Below, one piece after another: positions 1 through 11,522 of a DNA stretch of 64,000 nt. How positions within the stretch are numbered: the first letter of the stretch is position 1; each line of letters starts with the position of its first letter. This DNA is from Rhizopus arrhizus (Eukaryota > Mucoromycota > Mucoromycetes > Mucorales > Rhizopodaceae). The notes under the pieces are model-generated. The model had not been told where the DNA came from, ran no database searches, and saw only the letters and a list, made by a program, of their open reading frames with translations. A program made the position numbers and the translations under genes. The stretch spans positions 868,001 to 932,000 of the forward strand of contig JAKZZE010000008.1 of NCBI GenBank assembly GCA_024220505.1. The letters run 5' to 3'.

Positions 1-1047
1 CATGTTTACGTTCACTCTCAATCAACTTGTCGCGCTGTTCGGGGGTCGAGTAAAAGAAACCAGAGTTGATTTCGGATTTTTCGTACTCGAGACTGACATT
101 CAACGTGAGCACAAAGGCGTCCTTGATCTTCTTGGGCATATCAGGGTGACGAGCACCGTGGTCGAGGACGAGACCACGGATTAATCTGGATTCTGTTTCT
201 GTACGATGCTGCATCTTCATGATTTCAACCATGTGCAAATCGATTGGTTCACCTTCACGACGAATAGCCAAAACAGCATCGACCACGGCCTCTGTTAAAG
301 TGTCGGCAAGAGCACGGTGGACCTTGGTACGAAGAGAGGTACGAGCAACTGACACGAGTAATTCACGGTCAATCTCGCCTTGGTTCACTTTGAATTGTTC
401 CAAAAACTATGAAAAAGGAAATGTCAAACTATGCTCATCTCTTTTTTTTCTCTCTCTTCTTTACGTTGAGTGCTTCCTTCTTGGCAAGATCATATCCTTC
501 TGTAATCACACGAGGATGAAGTCCTTCGGAGATGTAACGTTCTGCTTGTTTGAGAAGCTCACCGACCTTCAAGACGATAGAGGTCGTGCCATCACCTGTA
601 ATTTCATCTTGTGCTGTAGCAGCTTTAGCAATCATGGCAGCAGTAGGATGTTGGATTTGCTACCAATAGAATATAAATACAGGTTTGCTGTATAAAATAG
701 TGTGCTCATTTACCATTTCATTCAACAAAACTTTTCCATCTTTTGTAAGTTTAACAGCACCAGCACCATCAACTAACCTTTAAAAAAGATGGTTAAAATA
801 TTAATCATCTATTTTTCGACAAAATGCTTTGTTTTTGCTTACATCTTGATGGTTCCTCTAGGACCCAAGTTGGATCTCAACACTTCTTGTAAACCGATCG
901 CAGCAGTAATATTAAGTTGAAGTGCTTGACCGCGTCTTGCGACATCCGAGTTTGGATTGATGACTTTCAGAGCAGCAGAAGACCTTTTTTTTTATAAAAG
1001 TAATTAGTATTCAAGAAGTGAGAAAGTATAACTTTATAAGTTTACAT
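1..1047 (-). CDS. cct6: T-complex protein 1 subunit zeta (CCT6), 5' part
   Basis: Subunit of the cytosolic TRiC/CCT chaperonin, which folds actin, tubulin and other proteins in an ATP-driven double ring. Five exons read on the minus strand: 1047-1046, 983-843, 777-714, 659-465 and 406 to beyond position 1. The translation starts [19 protein letters not shown], continues through [10 protein letters not shown] and [12 protein letters not shown], and carries the ATP-binding GDGTT motif ([11 protein letters not shown]) and the zeta-type stretch [20 protein letters not shown]. This order and wording match eukaryotic CCT6. The start codon itself is split: AT lies in exon 1 and G is the first base of exon 2, after a 62-nt intron with a GTAAAC donor. 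The C-terminal half lies outside the window. Identity is very secure; the first tiny exon is inferred from the splice signals. Confidence 0.95.
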
Positions 1048-1737
1048 TGTTTTTAATATAAAAAAGAAAAAAGATTAAAAAAGCTAAAGAAAAAGGAGAT
1101 CTTGCCATTGCCTACTAAAAAAATTTCAAACGAAGGGCTCTCAAAATGTGAATAAGCGGAGTTGACGAATTGTCAAAAGCAGAAAGAAAAAACATGTAAT
1201 CAAGGTAAGTCATTCTGATATCGGGCTACCATTAGGTCTTGTAGTAGCATTTTATAAATGACATGTTATGCAAGGAGATTATCATTATGTATGACGATGC
1301 GTATAATAAAGTCTATCTGAATAAAGCCAGTTTTTTATTTTACCGGCTTAAGACCATTCAAACTGGACCAAGTAACTTTCATATGCTGATTAGCCCAAGA
1401 TACTTTTGCAGAACATTTATAGTCTACTTCAAATTCATAGAAAAAGAAAAAAAAAAAGCTCTTTTTTTTCCCGTCTTCACTGTACTTTTCGTAACAAAGT
1501 TCACAGTGAGAAGGACGGAGGACGAAATCAGCGTGGAATAAAAGTCCCGTTGAATATAAGCAACTAGCAATCATGTTCATCACAAACGAATTGTAGATAT
1601 TTATCTTTGGCAAGGTTTAAATTTAAGGTATTAGTTCTTTATTACTATTATTATAAGAAAAAAAGACATCGCAAGTCCACAATCATGTTCTTTTTTCTAC
1701 TGTTGGCGCCGTTTATCTGGAGCTTTTGGTTAGATGA
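1048..1737. other. Intergenic region upstream of cct6
   Basis: About 690 bases between the cct6 start and the 3' end of the next minus-strand gene. It should hold the cct6 promoter. It is AT-rich with short A and T runs. The short open frames here have no recognisable protein features, and I see no RNA gene or repeat. Confidence 0.5.
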
Positions 1738-2599
1738 CTACTTTGGTAAGTCAGCGTCAAGGTATGGTTTGCCGTTGATGGGATCGGTAAGACTGAGGCC
1801 TAAATGGACTGGTTGAACCATTGACTTACGATGTGTCTTCTTTTTTGTGAATGGACTCTGTAAAGCCTTGGGTTCCATTGTGTTTGTACTAGTCCCTACC
1901 AGGGCTTGAGTAGATGCAGCATTATCAAGGGCAAGAGGAGTTACTTGCTATATTAGTATTTATAAGACATAAAGTTGATGTAATTGTTAAGGATGCCTTA
2001 CTTTTCCATAAAATCCACAAATGGCAACTTTGGCTTGTGAGCAAATAGGGTCCTGTATTTCATAAAATTGTATCTTTTTCTTACTATTATGGGAAAATTA
2101 ATCATCCTATTCCTCCCTGATTTTTTCACCTACATCCCAACGTGAATGCATCCAATACCACCATCTATAAGAACCAATTAAATACACAATATATACACAC
2201 AAATAATCTACTATTTACTTTTGTTCTTGTTTTTCGACCCTGAATGATTCTATAAGAAAAGATTTGTAAGTGTTCGAATCCTTACCCATCTTTATATCCT
2301 ACCAAAAGATAAGTCTGTCCAGATTCCAAAAACCCAATCCATGTTAACTGACGTATTTTTTTATTGGCAATTGGCAGATGATATGGGACGTCCATTTTGT
2401 TTGTAGAGTATGTCACCAAGTCTGCCCCGCAGCTAGAGTTACAAGCTTCCTGTGGGCTCTGTTTAGGTGACTGAACCTTGGCCAAAGCAAAATTATACTC
2501 GCTACTATTTGAAATACCTAAGCATGTCTTTGACTGTTGGATACAAAGCACTTGATGGCTTAACAGAATGAAGATAGAGAGCGTTAAAAGCTTGGTCAT
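1738..2599 (-). CDS. Predicted secreted/ER-targeted protein of unknown family (217 aa)
   Basis: I do not recognise the family. A consistent five-exon model is 2599-2286, 2239-2219, 2164-2134, 2079-2002 and 1947-1738, with conventional donors (GTAAGG, GTAAAT, GTAGGT, GTAAGG) and frames that close exactly. The protein begins MTKLLTLSIFILLSHQVLC, a clear signal peptide, followed by a Cys-containing region (TCLG, ACNSSCGAD). A tryptophan-rich patch spread over exons 2-4 reads WWYWMHSRWD. The model then ends with a polar tail finishing GKPYLDADLPK. Two very short exons (21 and 31 nt) would be missed by simple ORF calling. It could be a secreted enzyme fragment or a wall/effector protein; the sequence does not decide. 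The exon model is inference, the signal peptide is seen directly. Confidence 0.6.
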
Positions 2600-4082
2600 A
2601 AGAAGAAGAAAGAGGATGTTACTAGTAAAGTATGAAATTTTGAATTCATTTAAATAGAAATAAGCCTTAATTACCCATCCCTCATGTCATATTTTTGGAA
2701 CACTTGTTCCTAAATTTGAACATTGATTTAAACACTTTTGATTGTTTAATTCTAATAGAAAGTTCCTTGCATATTACTACAAAAAATGACAAGAGGATAT
2801 TGATTTTTTTATTGTAAAATTTTAATTTAGATGTACCAGAGGGCCAACACACCTCTCCTTCTTTTCTTATCCCCACCCCCTTCCCTCTCTCTCTATCTAG
2901 CCCTCTAGCTTCATCTGCTTCTTTGATCGCCTCATCACTTTCTCTAATAAAACGTACGAGTGAATGAAATAAGAAGGATAAAAACGACTTATTACGCTGC
3001 TAAACGAACATATTGAAATATTATGCCCGCTCATGTCAACCATCAATTCTGTCCGAGGCAGGAGGGCAAAGTTACCTGGATAGGCTTGTGTGGTAGGACT
3101 AGACAAGTGATCATCAATCTTAGCAACCCTAGGCAAAAAGCAAATGATGACTGAGCACAAAGAGAGGGGATCGAAAGGATACCTTTTCAGTTGTTTAAAA
3201 TATCTTTGGGTGACCATCAGGTCTGACTTGGCATGTTCTGCTCTCAAGATCTCGGATGGAGATCCTCTTTTTGCACAGCGGGTAAGTAGAGCGATGGCTG
3301 TTGCCTGCATTTATGGATACCCAATTTTTAATATTGTGGTTGCTATCAGCTACTTTTTTATAGACATGCTCTGCTTACCATGATTTGTGGTATAAATGCC
3401 CCACATAAAACAGCAGTAGATACATCAGAATCAAATTTAGAAATACAAATAGTGCAAATAAAAGTAACAAGAATAAACTGGAGAAAATGATTTATAAAAA
3501 CAAGTCAAAGAGGGAAAAGAAAAAAAAAAGACAAGTCAATGAATCATGTATTTATCAGTCCTGACTGGATTCGAAACAAACGGGTGATTAAGATGGCTTT
3601 AAAATCGGAAGATTATAAAATAACCAGTATTTGGAAATGTTCTTAGCCCTTCTGCTACTCTTTGTTGTTTATTGTAAAAATGATCATTCAGAAAAAGGAC
3701 AAATAACAACATAAGACCCATTTTCTAATTGAAATAATTAACAAGTGTACTTGGCATGAATAAAGTACTTTATTCGGTTATATATGAACTGATTTCAATA
3801 TTGGCCATTGATCTAACCACCATTATTTTAAAAAATAAACCTATGTCATGTCAAGCAACTAAAAGAACGAGTTTTTATGTCTGACATTCAAAGAGATGAG
3901 CTTTCTAAAATAATCCGAACCGGACCTGTGACTGTACGGATGTCTATGAAAGGGGAGGGGGAGGGAACAATGAGTGGTGTGTGAAAGAGAAAGGGAAAGT
4001 GCCAGAGCTGATGATAACAGATTCAGGACGAGACATCAATTAATCTTTCTCTTTTTCCTCTACCTTATTTAGTGTAGTTAAC
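2600..4082. other. Divergent intergenic region between the secreted-protein gene and rpl3
   Basis: About 1.5 kb. A plus-strand open segment at 3144-3281 ends in a good donor (GTAAGTAGAG), and a downstream open stretch follows a TTTTTTATAG acceptor near 3360, so a tiny spliced gene is possible but unsupported by any recognisable domain. A polypyrimidine-rich stretch at about 4045-4065 directly precedes the rpl3 start, as is common at ribosomal protein promoters. Nothing else seen. Confidence 0.35.
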
Positions 4083-5406
4083 ATGGTAAATAAGACATCC
4101 ATCCATTCATAAGCTTCAAGATAACTAACATTAAATTCTTTCATAGTCTCACAGGTTAGTTTTAATACATCCAATTGTTGAATGAGCACATGCAGTTGAA
4201 AAGAAGCATGGGCATGTAGAGATCAGACATTAACCTCATTATTTGCTGTATAGAAAGTACGAGGCTCCCCGTCACGGTCACTTGGGTTTCGGCCCCCGTA
4301 AGAGAACTAGATCTCACCGCGGTCGTGTCAAGGCTTACCCTAAGGATGATGCCAAGAAGCCCGTCCACTTGACTGCCTTCATGGGTTACAAGGCCGGTAT
4401 GACCCACATTGTCCGTGATCTTGAACGTCCTGGTTCCAAGATGCACAAGAAGGAAATCGTCGAAGCCGTCACTGTCATCGAAGCTCCCGCTATGGTGATT
4501 GTCGGTGTTGTCGGTTACGTCGAAACCCCTCGTGGTCTTCGTTCTTTGACCACTGTCTGGGCCGAACACCTTTCTGAAGAAGCCAAGCGTCGCTTCTACA
4601 AGAACTGGTACCGTTCTAAGAAGAAGGCCTTCACCAAGTATGCTCAAAAGTATGCTGAAGGTGCCAAGGATGTCACTCGTGAATTGGAACGTATCAAAAA
4701 GTACTGTTCCGTCGTCCGTGTCATTGCTCACACTCAAATCTCCAAGGCCAAGCTCCACCAACGCAAGGCTCACATTATGGAAATCCAATTGAACGGTGGT
4801 TCTGTTGAGCAAAAGGTCGACTTTGCCCGTGAACACTTTGAAAAGGAAGTCACTGTTGGCTCCATCTTTGAACAAGATGAAATGATTGACATCATTGCCA
4901 CCACCAAGGGTCACGGTTTCGAAGGTGTCACTCATCGTTGGGGTACCAAGAAGTTGCCTCGTAAGACTCACCGTGGTCTTCGTAAGGTTGCTTGTATCGG
5001 TGCCTGGCATCCTTCTCGTGTCATGTACTCTGTTGCTCGTGCCGGTCAACGTGGTTACCACCGCCGTACTGAAATCAACAAGAAGATTTACCGTATTGCT
5101 ACCGGTGCCGATGCCAAGTCTGGTACTACTGAATATGACTTGACCGAAAAGCAAATCACTCCCATGGGTGGTTTCCCTCACTATGGTGAAGTCAATGAAG
5201 ACTTTGTTATGATCAAGGGTTGTTGTGCCGGTGCCAAGAAGCGTGTTATCACTCTCCGTAAGTCCTTGACTGTTCACACCAAGCGTTCTGCTCTCGAAAA
5301 GGTCACCCTCAAGTTCATCGATACTTCCTCCAAGTTTGGTCACGGTCGTTTCCAAACTCCTGCCGAAAAGCACCAATTCATGGGTACTCTCAAGAAGGAT
5401 CTTTAA
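4083..5406 (+). CDS. rpl3: 60S ribosomal protein L3 (uL3)
   Basis: Large-subunit ribosomal protein uL3, which reaches towards the peptidyl-transferase centre. The main exon (4254-5406) encodes [21 protein letters not shown] and the family landmarks [37 protein letters not shown], ending MGTLKKDL. The N-terminus needs two upstream pieces: ATG alone at 4083-4085, then an 8-nt micro-exon TCTCACAG at 4147-4154, giving M-S-H-R-KYE across introns of 61 and 99 nt (donors GTAAAT and GTTAGT, a CTAAC branch-like site in intron 1). The spliced product is 387 residues, the same length as yeast L3. Codon use is strongly biased to highly expressed fungal codons. The long antisense ORF over this gene is a shadow. 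Confidence 0.97.
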
Positions 5407-6431
5407 ATTGCTTTCTGTTTCATAAAATAAAGTATAAAAGTCTTTTTCAAGTACCTGTTTTGAATGGGTTGAATTCACATCAACTTGTGTGTTCTTTTTT
5501 TTTTTTTTTTTTTTTTGTTTTTTTGCCAAAAGCCGAGTGCTTTTGGTGTCATTTTGTAAAAATTCAATGTATTATGTGGGAATTTCTTACGATTTTGAGT
5601 TGATATGTTGTCTTCAAATTGTAAATGTTACAAAGAACCATCATAACACGATAGGCTCACTTTGTCCAAGTGGTGCAGTGAGAATGTGCGGTCCTAGAGA
5701 TTTATCGACATCCACCGAGACTTTAAAACTTTGAGGTTGGATAAAAGTCTCTGACTTCACAATCAGTAACGACACGTTTTTTTATATCACCTACTTACTT
5801 TCCTAAAGCTTGAAACTATTTGGGCTCTCATGATGTCCTTGTAGGTCTCTAGAGTGTGTTAGTTGAATTGAAGCATAAAAAAAAAACGATACAGCAAGTT
5901 TGGTTTGTTTTTTATTGATCGTTGTAGTCTAATCTCTTTGCTGTGAATCATTTCATAATGACTCGTGTTCATAGAGAATGATCTTATTTTTGAAAGACAA
6001 GGTATCAAGATTTGCATTCTTTCTTAAAATACATGTTAAAAACGTGTTTTATTTCATTTCTATTTTACTCTTTAAATGCCCATAGATCTTCACAGTAGAT
6101 TGATAACCTTCTGTGGTCTAAAACTACTAGGCACCCTTTTTAAGGTTGATATAATGAGGCCTGTCTAATAAAAAAAAAGATTATTCTGAACAATTTTTAA
6201 TTCTTATATTTTATCTCTTTCCTACATTGAACCATATGCGTGAGATTTGTGTGGAACAGGAACCAACCGATGATCTCCTTAACAATCACACATCCGTCAC
6301 AGCCATCTTGTTCCGACCTGTTTCCTTTCTTGAATCTCTTAAAGAGACCATGAAATACACAGCATTGAAGCACACAATTAAAAAATACGAGTGAAACAAG
6401 TCAAACGACTAAAGTGGTTGGTGTCTAGACA
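5407..6431. other. Intergenic region after rpl3
   Basis: AT-rich spacer of about 1 kb with the rpl3 3' UTR, a T run at about 5496-5516 and short A runs. I see no credible coding segment or structured RNA. Confidence 0.4.
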
Positions 6432-7252
6432 TTGCTTTCAATTATACAACACAGACATCTTTCGTCATCTCATATGATCCTACATGGGTCAATAAAAGTA
6501 CGACAGCGTGTTGATCGGAACAATAAAGATCAAACCTCTCGGCTGCTGTCGATCGTCAAGCGACGCAGCTTGGAACAGATGGGTCCAATCGGAATCCTAG
6601 GCTTGGTAAGTAAGTAAAAAGTCTTGGGTGGTTGAAGGATGACTGGAATACTTCTTGCTGAGCAGAAAGTTGATAATGTTGCTGATGTAGGGTAGATGGG
6701 ATCATGCAGGAGGGGTCGTCTGGAAGATAGAAAAGGAGGGAAATGGCGAGTCATCTTGTACGATTGCTGGTAGAGGACTAGACCAAGGAAGGAGAGGGAA
6801 GAGTGAGAGGAACGGTTGAACTCTGAATGCGTATTCACCTTATGGCAACGGTCTGCAATGGCCCTCGCTTTCTTTTGATCCATGTCCCGATTCCTGGTCC
6901 TAGTAAGCTGTGTGACTTGAGCGGTGAATCTGTGAGGATCTCGACTTTATATCGGAGTTTGTTGAGCTCAGCAACAGTAGCTGTCAGGCTCAGCAGATCA
7001 TCTGACAAGAGAATTGACTTTGTGAAGGTAAACAAAGGCAGGAAGGGTTCAAAAGCCTTTGAATCACTGTATTTTATATGATTTATCCCATGAGATGCAA
7101 TGACTCTATCGTAGGTTAGGGTAAGTTTGGCTATGGCCGTGTCTTTGAACCCTGCAGGAGGACACACGGCGGATCATCTTGACTCTATGCAGAAATCAAA
7201 GTTTCTGCTAGCCTGCCAAAACTTGGATAAAACACTGACATGCGTTGTTTGA
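6432..7252 (+). other. Ambiguous coding-like region, possible spliced gene
   Basis: GC content is higher than in the flanks and open frames exist on both strands. On the plus strand, an ATG-started segment ends MGPIGILGL at a strong donor (GTAAGTAAG, near 6606). A second segment ends RIDFVK at a GTAAAC donor near 7027, and a third after a CGTAG acceptor near 7113 runs to a stop at 7252 (NPAGGHTADHLDSM). On the minus strand 6530-6883 and 6835-7167 are also open. No domain is recognisable and I could not join the plus-strand pieces in one frame. It may be a fast-evolving or decaying gene. Confidence 0.25.
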
Positions 7253-7591
7253 TTGAAAAAACCAACTAAATAACGTAATTTGGTGTTGATTTGTCTTTCA
7301 ATTTAGTAGAAATAAACCGTAGTTTGAACAAGAAGGTAAGCATCATTTCGACCTCTGCAAATCGATACTAGTGACACTGTACTTTTGAAATAGACTAAAA
7401 AAAAAAAAAAAAGTAATAGGATGAATGTATATTTTAATTAATTAAATAACTTTTTCAATAAAAATATTAATATGTTTCATGAATTGGCAACATTTTGCTA
7501 AGCACCACTGTCACTTTTTTTTTACAGCCCTTTTTTATTATTTTTTATTTTTCCTTTTTTTTCCCTTTTATTTTTCCTGCATAATTTTTCA

Positions 7592-8502
7592 ATGCAATTT
7601 TCAAATTTATTTGTATCCAAACATCGTAAACTAGACTTTTCAATTCAAATAACGATACATGACCTTGCCAATGTACCTCTTGTTAGTGGATTATATCATG
7701 TCAAGTGGAAATTAAAGAATGCTTCTCATGCAAGTGGTTCAACAATGAGGTTTTATAAATCACACTGCTTAAAGACAATTGACTTACTTTAACAGTTCGC
7801 CCATTCGAGATCATGTCATTGTTTGGAGTCACCCAATCAATTCATTAGCTCACTTGGTTATTGCAAAAGATAATATATTAGGACCTTGTGAATTCAAATT
7901 GCAAGTGTTTCAAGAAATAGGAGGAACAAAAGATATTGTGTTTATTGGAAGCTTAACAATCAACCTTTCTGAATATGCAAATACTGGACTTACGAGTAGA
8001 AGATATTTATTAGACGAATGTAAATTTAACTCGACAATCAAAGTAAAGCACAAGAAACAAGTTCTTTTTTATGTTACTCAAATTACCTTAGCTTTCTTTT
8101 CGATTAGATCAAATAACAGAGTCTGCTGTTCCATACAACATGTAATATAATAATAATTCAATGGATCTATTAACAATCCCATTCTACTAGTCCACCACTA
8201 AAAAAGCAACAAATGTTTACTGATATACCAACAATGATTATAAACGATAGACAACAATTGGATCCTACATCTTCTAGTAAGAATAAAATACAAATAGGAT
8301 AGGTGCTAATGATGAATGATAGACTCATCACAAGAAATAAAACGATCGCATTCATCCTCTGCTTTAGTAAGTTTATTGACGACAATGACTTGTATTAATC
8401 ATTGTATAGCCACAATACTGTAGACAAGTAACACCATTTCATAACACAGATGATCCTTCACCAACAGACCTCGTCGAACAATTGTTCAAGACCACACAAT
8501 AA
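7592..8502 (+). CDS. NT-C2 domain protein (EEIG1/EHBP1-type), 225 aa
   Basis: Six exons: 7592-7749, 7796-8042, 8092-8141, 8191-8276, 8323-8366 and 8410-8502, with introns of only 43-49 nt and exact frame closure. The N-terminal two thirds match the NT-C2 (EEIG1/EHBP1) domain: FVSKHRKLDFSIQITIHDL, GLYHVKWKLKNA, the central PIRDHVIVW strand, CEFKLQVFQE, IGSLTINLSEYA and RRYLLDECKFNSTIKLSF. The tail is short and polar, with a Ser-rich KRSHSSSAL segment and an ending DDPSPTDLVEQLF, a pattern I associate with fungal members. NT-C2 domains are thought to bind membranes or partner proteins at membranes; the specific role here is unknown. Domain call secure, exon ends inferred. Confidence 0.8.
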
Positions 8503-8583
8503 ATTGGTTTATTGGTAATACATGCTCAACAAAATGATTTCTATAGGAGTCAAGTCATTAAAAATACATCTTCTCCTTTTCAA

Positions 8584-8616
<33 letters not shown>

Positions 8617-9288
8617 CAAATGAAACAGTTTATATTTGAAAGAAAATGAATTATTTCGTTTTTATTATTAAATTCGTGAAAAGAAATTCATTGAGTAAAA
8701 TAGAAACAATGAAATAAAGAGACATTCTGAGACTTCAGAAATTTATTTATGCGTAGCACACATCCTATGAACTGGGCTATGATTTAACACGATCTATTTG
8801 ACTTTTTTAAACCCATCAAGAAAGTGTTTTTTTTTTTAAAATGGATTGAATGTGGTATGATGCAATGAATTATCAGCGTATTGGATTTTACTTTAATGCA
8901 CAATAAAAGTTTTATAATTAATCACGTTATAGAATACAGTTTATTGTCTCAGATTATGACACGCCTACTCTATTCATGTCTATAATCTCTTTTAGCCAAT
9001 CAAAAATCAATTCTCTTGCCTTCAAACAGATCTCGTCGTACGTTCTTATTAAAGACAATATTCATACTCATTACCCACAACATAACATTTTTCCTTTTAT
9101 GGCTTATTGCATGTTATGTCTCTGAAGAAACAATCAATGTCAGGCGCTTTTTCTTTTACCTCCATCGCTTGTTTCAAATCCAGCAGTGAGTGAAGCTTGG
9201 GGGGATGATGGAGTGTGATCAAGCTCAAGTGATTATGTCATGATGAAAAATCACCGGAGTTGGTAATTGTAACGAGGCACATTGTAGG

Positions 9289-9321
<33 letters not shown>

Positions 9322-9379
9322 TTTTAATTTTTTAAAACCTATTCTTTTACAACACCCACCACTCCCCTATTCTTATTTT
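8503..9379. other. Intergenic region upstream of the WNK-like kinase
   Basis: About 880 bases with a T tract at about 8587-8616 and another T tract just before the kinase start (about 9291-9320). A frame running from 9260 through that T tract into the kinase is open but begins in low-complexity sequence, so it was not used as the start. No other feature seen. Confidence 0.4.
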
Positions 9380-11383
9380 ATGATGGCATCGGAACAAGAA
9401 ACGGGCAACACAAAGAATAGTCTACATGTCAAATTCAGTCCAGATAATACAAATGAACCAATAGAATATTCAAATTATTATGCACCACTTCAAAACAACG
9501 AAGTCATACCAAACGACTATCCCACTCGTACTTCCTTTAGAATAGATAACCCATACAACATACATACACCCAACGAAATCATCGACCAGTCATCATCCCG
9601 CGATTCAGAGAAAGTAACCGAAGTCTCTCCCAACGAACGCTACGTACGCCTCAATACACTGCTGGGCAAAGGGGCCTACAAGGTGGTCTATAAGGCCATT
9701 GACCGTGATGAAGGTTACGAGGTTGCTTGGAATACAATGCAAGCCATGTCCAACCCAAATAATAAAGATCTTGAACATGAAATTCAAATTCTCAAATCAG
9801 TACGACATCCCAACATCATTTCATTTCACGATGCCTGGTACGGTGACAATGAATTTGTCTTTATCACCGAGCTCATGACCTCTGGCACACTACGAGAATA
9901 CATTCGAAAACTGGTCCCTTTACCCAATCTAAAGATCATTAAACGTTGGTCTCGTCAAATCTTGAAAGGCTTAGCCTATCTTCACGGCCACAATCCACCC
10001 ATCATTCACAGAGACATCAAATGTGACAATATCTTTATCAACGGAGCTCACGGTGAGGTCAAGATTGGAGATATGGGAACAGCCGAGATGAAGTTGGGTA
10101 AAAAGTATACACTGATTGGCACTCCGGAATTCATGGCGCCCGAGATGTATGAAGAACAAGGTTACAGCGAAAAAGTAGATATTTATGCCTTTGGCATGTG
10201 TCTGCTGGAGATGGCGACAGGCGAATACCCTTATGGTGAATGCAAAAACGCAGCACAGATTTACAAAAAAGTATCGGCGGTAAAGATTCAGTGAGGGCAT
10301 GATGGGACGATTGATTTGCTCATGTTTCTTTTAGGGAGTCAAACCGGGCTGTCTGGCCAAGGTGCAGAACCCAGAGGTGTTGAGCGTGATTGAGAGCTGT
10401 CTGAGTGAGGAAGACCAGAGGATGTCTGCTCAAGAGATCCTGGAACATTCCTTTCTGGCGGTTGAACCGGACGTGGTCTTGCTCGCCGCTGACCCAGACA
10501 ATGTGCATCTGACCCTTCAGGTCGTCTTCAAGGGCATGGATAAGCTTTCTGTGAAATTTGATTTTAATGTGGAAACAGACACGGCAGAGGAAGTGGTCCG
10601 GGAGATGATTGAAGAGCAAGTCTTGCCAGAGAGATATCAGCAGCATATCACCAAAGAGATCAATCGGATCTTGCGAGACATCGATAAACCGTCTGAGTCA
10701 GAGCAAGTGGAACAGGTCAGGCGATCGGTCTGGCGAAGAGAGAGTGACATTCGCAATGAGCTGGACAGGACACGAGCAGAGTTGAGTCAGGCGAATGACA
10801 GGGTGCTAGAAGTAGAACAAAAGTGTGATAATTTTGAGGGTCGTGTGCGTGCGGCAGAGAACAAATATAGAGAAGCAGTGCGAACACTAAGAGAACTGGA
10901 AGAGATCAAGGTCCCTCTGGACAACGACAGTAAGCTGCCGACCGACAGCTTGGCCAGTCTGACGATCCAAAGCCCCGCCACCCCACAGGTTCTGGACGAG
11001 CGAGAACGAGAACGGCTGGTGAATCACATCTTGAACGGTAAACAAAAAAAAAAGCAGAGGAGGATGCCCATATTGATTTCTCAATTGTAGAGTATTCCGA
11101 TGATACAGACATCGGGGTCTTTGTCACAGACTGTGCTTTGGCATCCCACCGAGGAGCAGACAAGGCACAAGAGTGGGCAAAGAAATTACAAAATCAAGAC
11201 ATCATGACCGTTGGTGACTTGCGGGATTTACACGATGAAGACTGGGCCGGCATTGGTTTGACTGTGTTTGCTTTACGTGCTTTGAAAAATATGCTGAAAG
11301 GTAAAAAATTGGCTGCAAGCAGCCCATCAACACAACAAATTCCTGCATCTCCTCCACAAGTCATTCAATCTCCTCCATCATAA
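9380..11383 (+). CDS. WNK-type serine/threonine protein kinase (631 aa)
   Basis: Three exons: 9380-10279, 10335-11037 and 11091-11383. The kinase domain spans roughly residues 85-360. The glycine loop reads [13 protein letters not shown] and subdomain II reads EVAWNTM, with no VAIK lysine. The lysine instead sits inside the glycine loop, the hallmark of WNK (with no lysine) kinases. [11 protein letters not shown] and GDMGTAEM, then [11 protein letters not shown], complete the catalytic core. A downstream segment ([26 protein letters not shown]) matches the OSR1_C/PF2-like domain that follows WNK kinases. It is followed by a long coiled coil and a SAM-like C-terminus ([19 protein letters not shown]). 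WNKs act in osmotic and ion homeostasis signalling in animals; the fungal role is inferred only. The start is the ATG pair at 9380, after the T tract. Confidence 0.9.
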
Positions 11384-11522
11384 ATATTTTTTTTTTTTTT
11401 TTTACTATTTTTTTAATATATAATAAGACTTTTTTTTGTCTGGTTTAACATGTAGAAAAAAAGAATTTTTTTGTTATGAAAGGGGAGGAGTGAGTGTAAA
11501 GGGGGAATTCTATGCAATATGT

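Noticed and set aside
2230..2290. tRNA B-box-like GTTCGAATCC
   Set aside because: No A box or cloverleaf around it; it lies in an intron of the secreted-protein gene.
2897..3383. Overlapping ORFs on both strands at 2.9-3.4 kb
   Set aside because: No recognisable domain; a possible plus-strand donor at 3282 was noted but frames could not be joined convincingly.
4162..5529. 455-codon minus-strand ORF over rpl3
   Set aside because: Exact antisense shadow of the strongly codon-biased rpl3 exon; Thr/Val/Leu-rich product with no domain.
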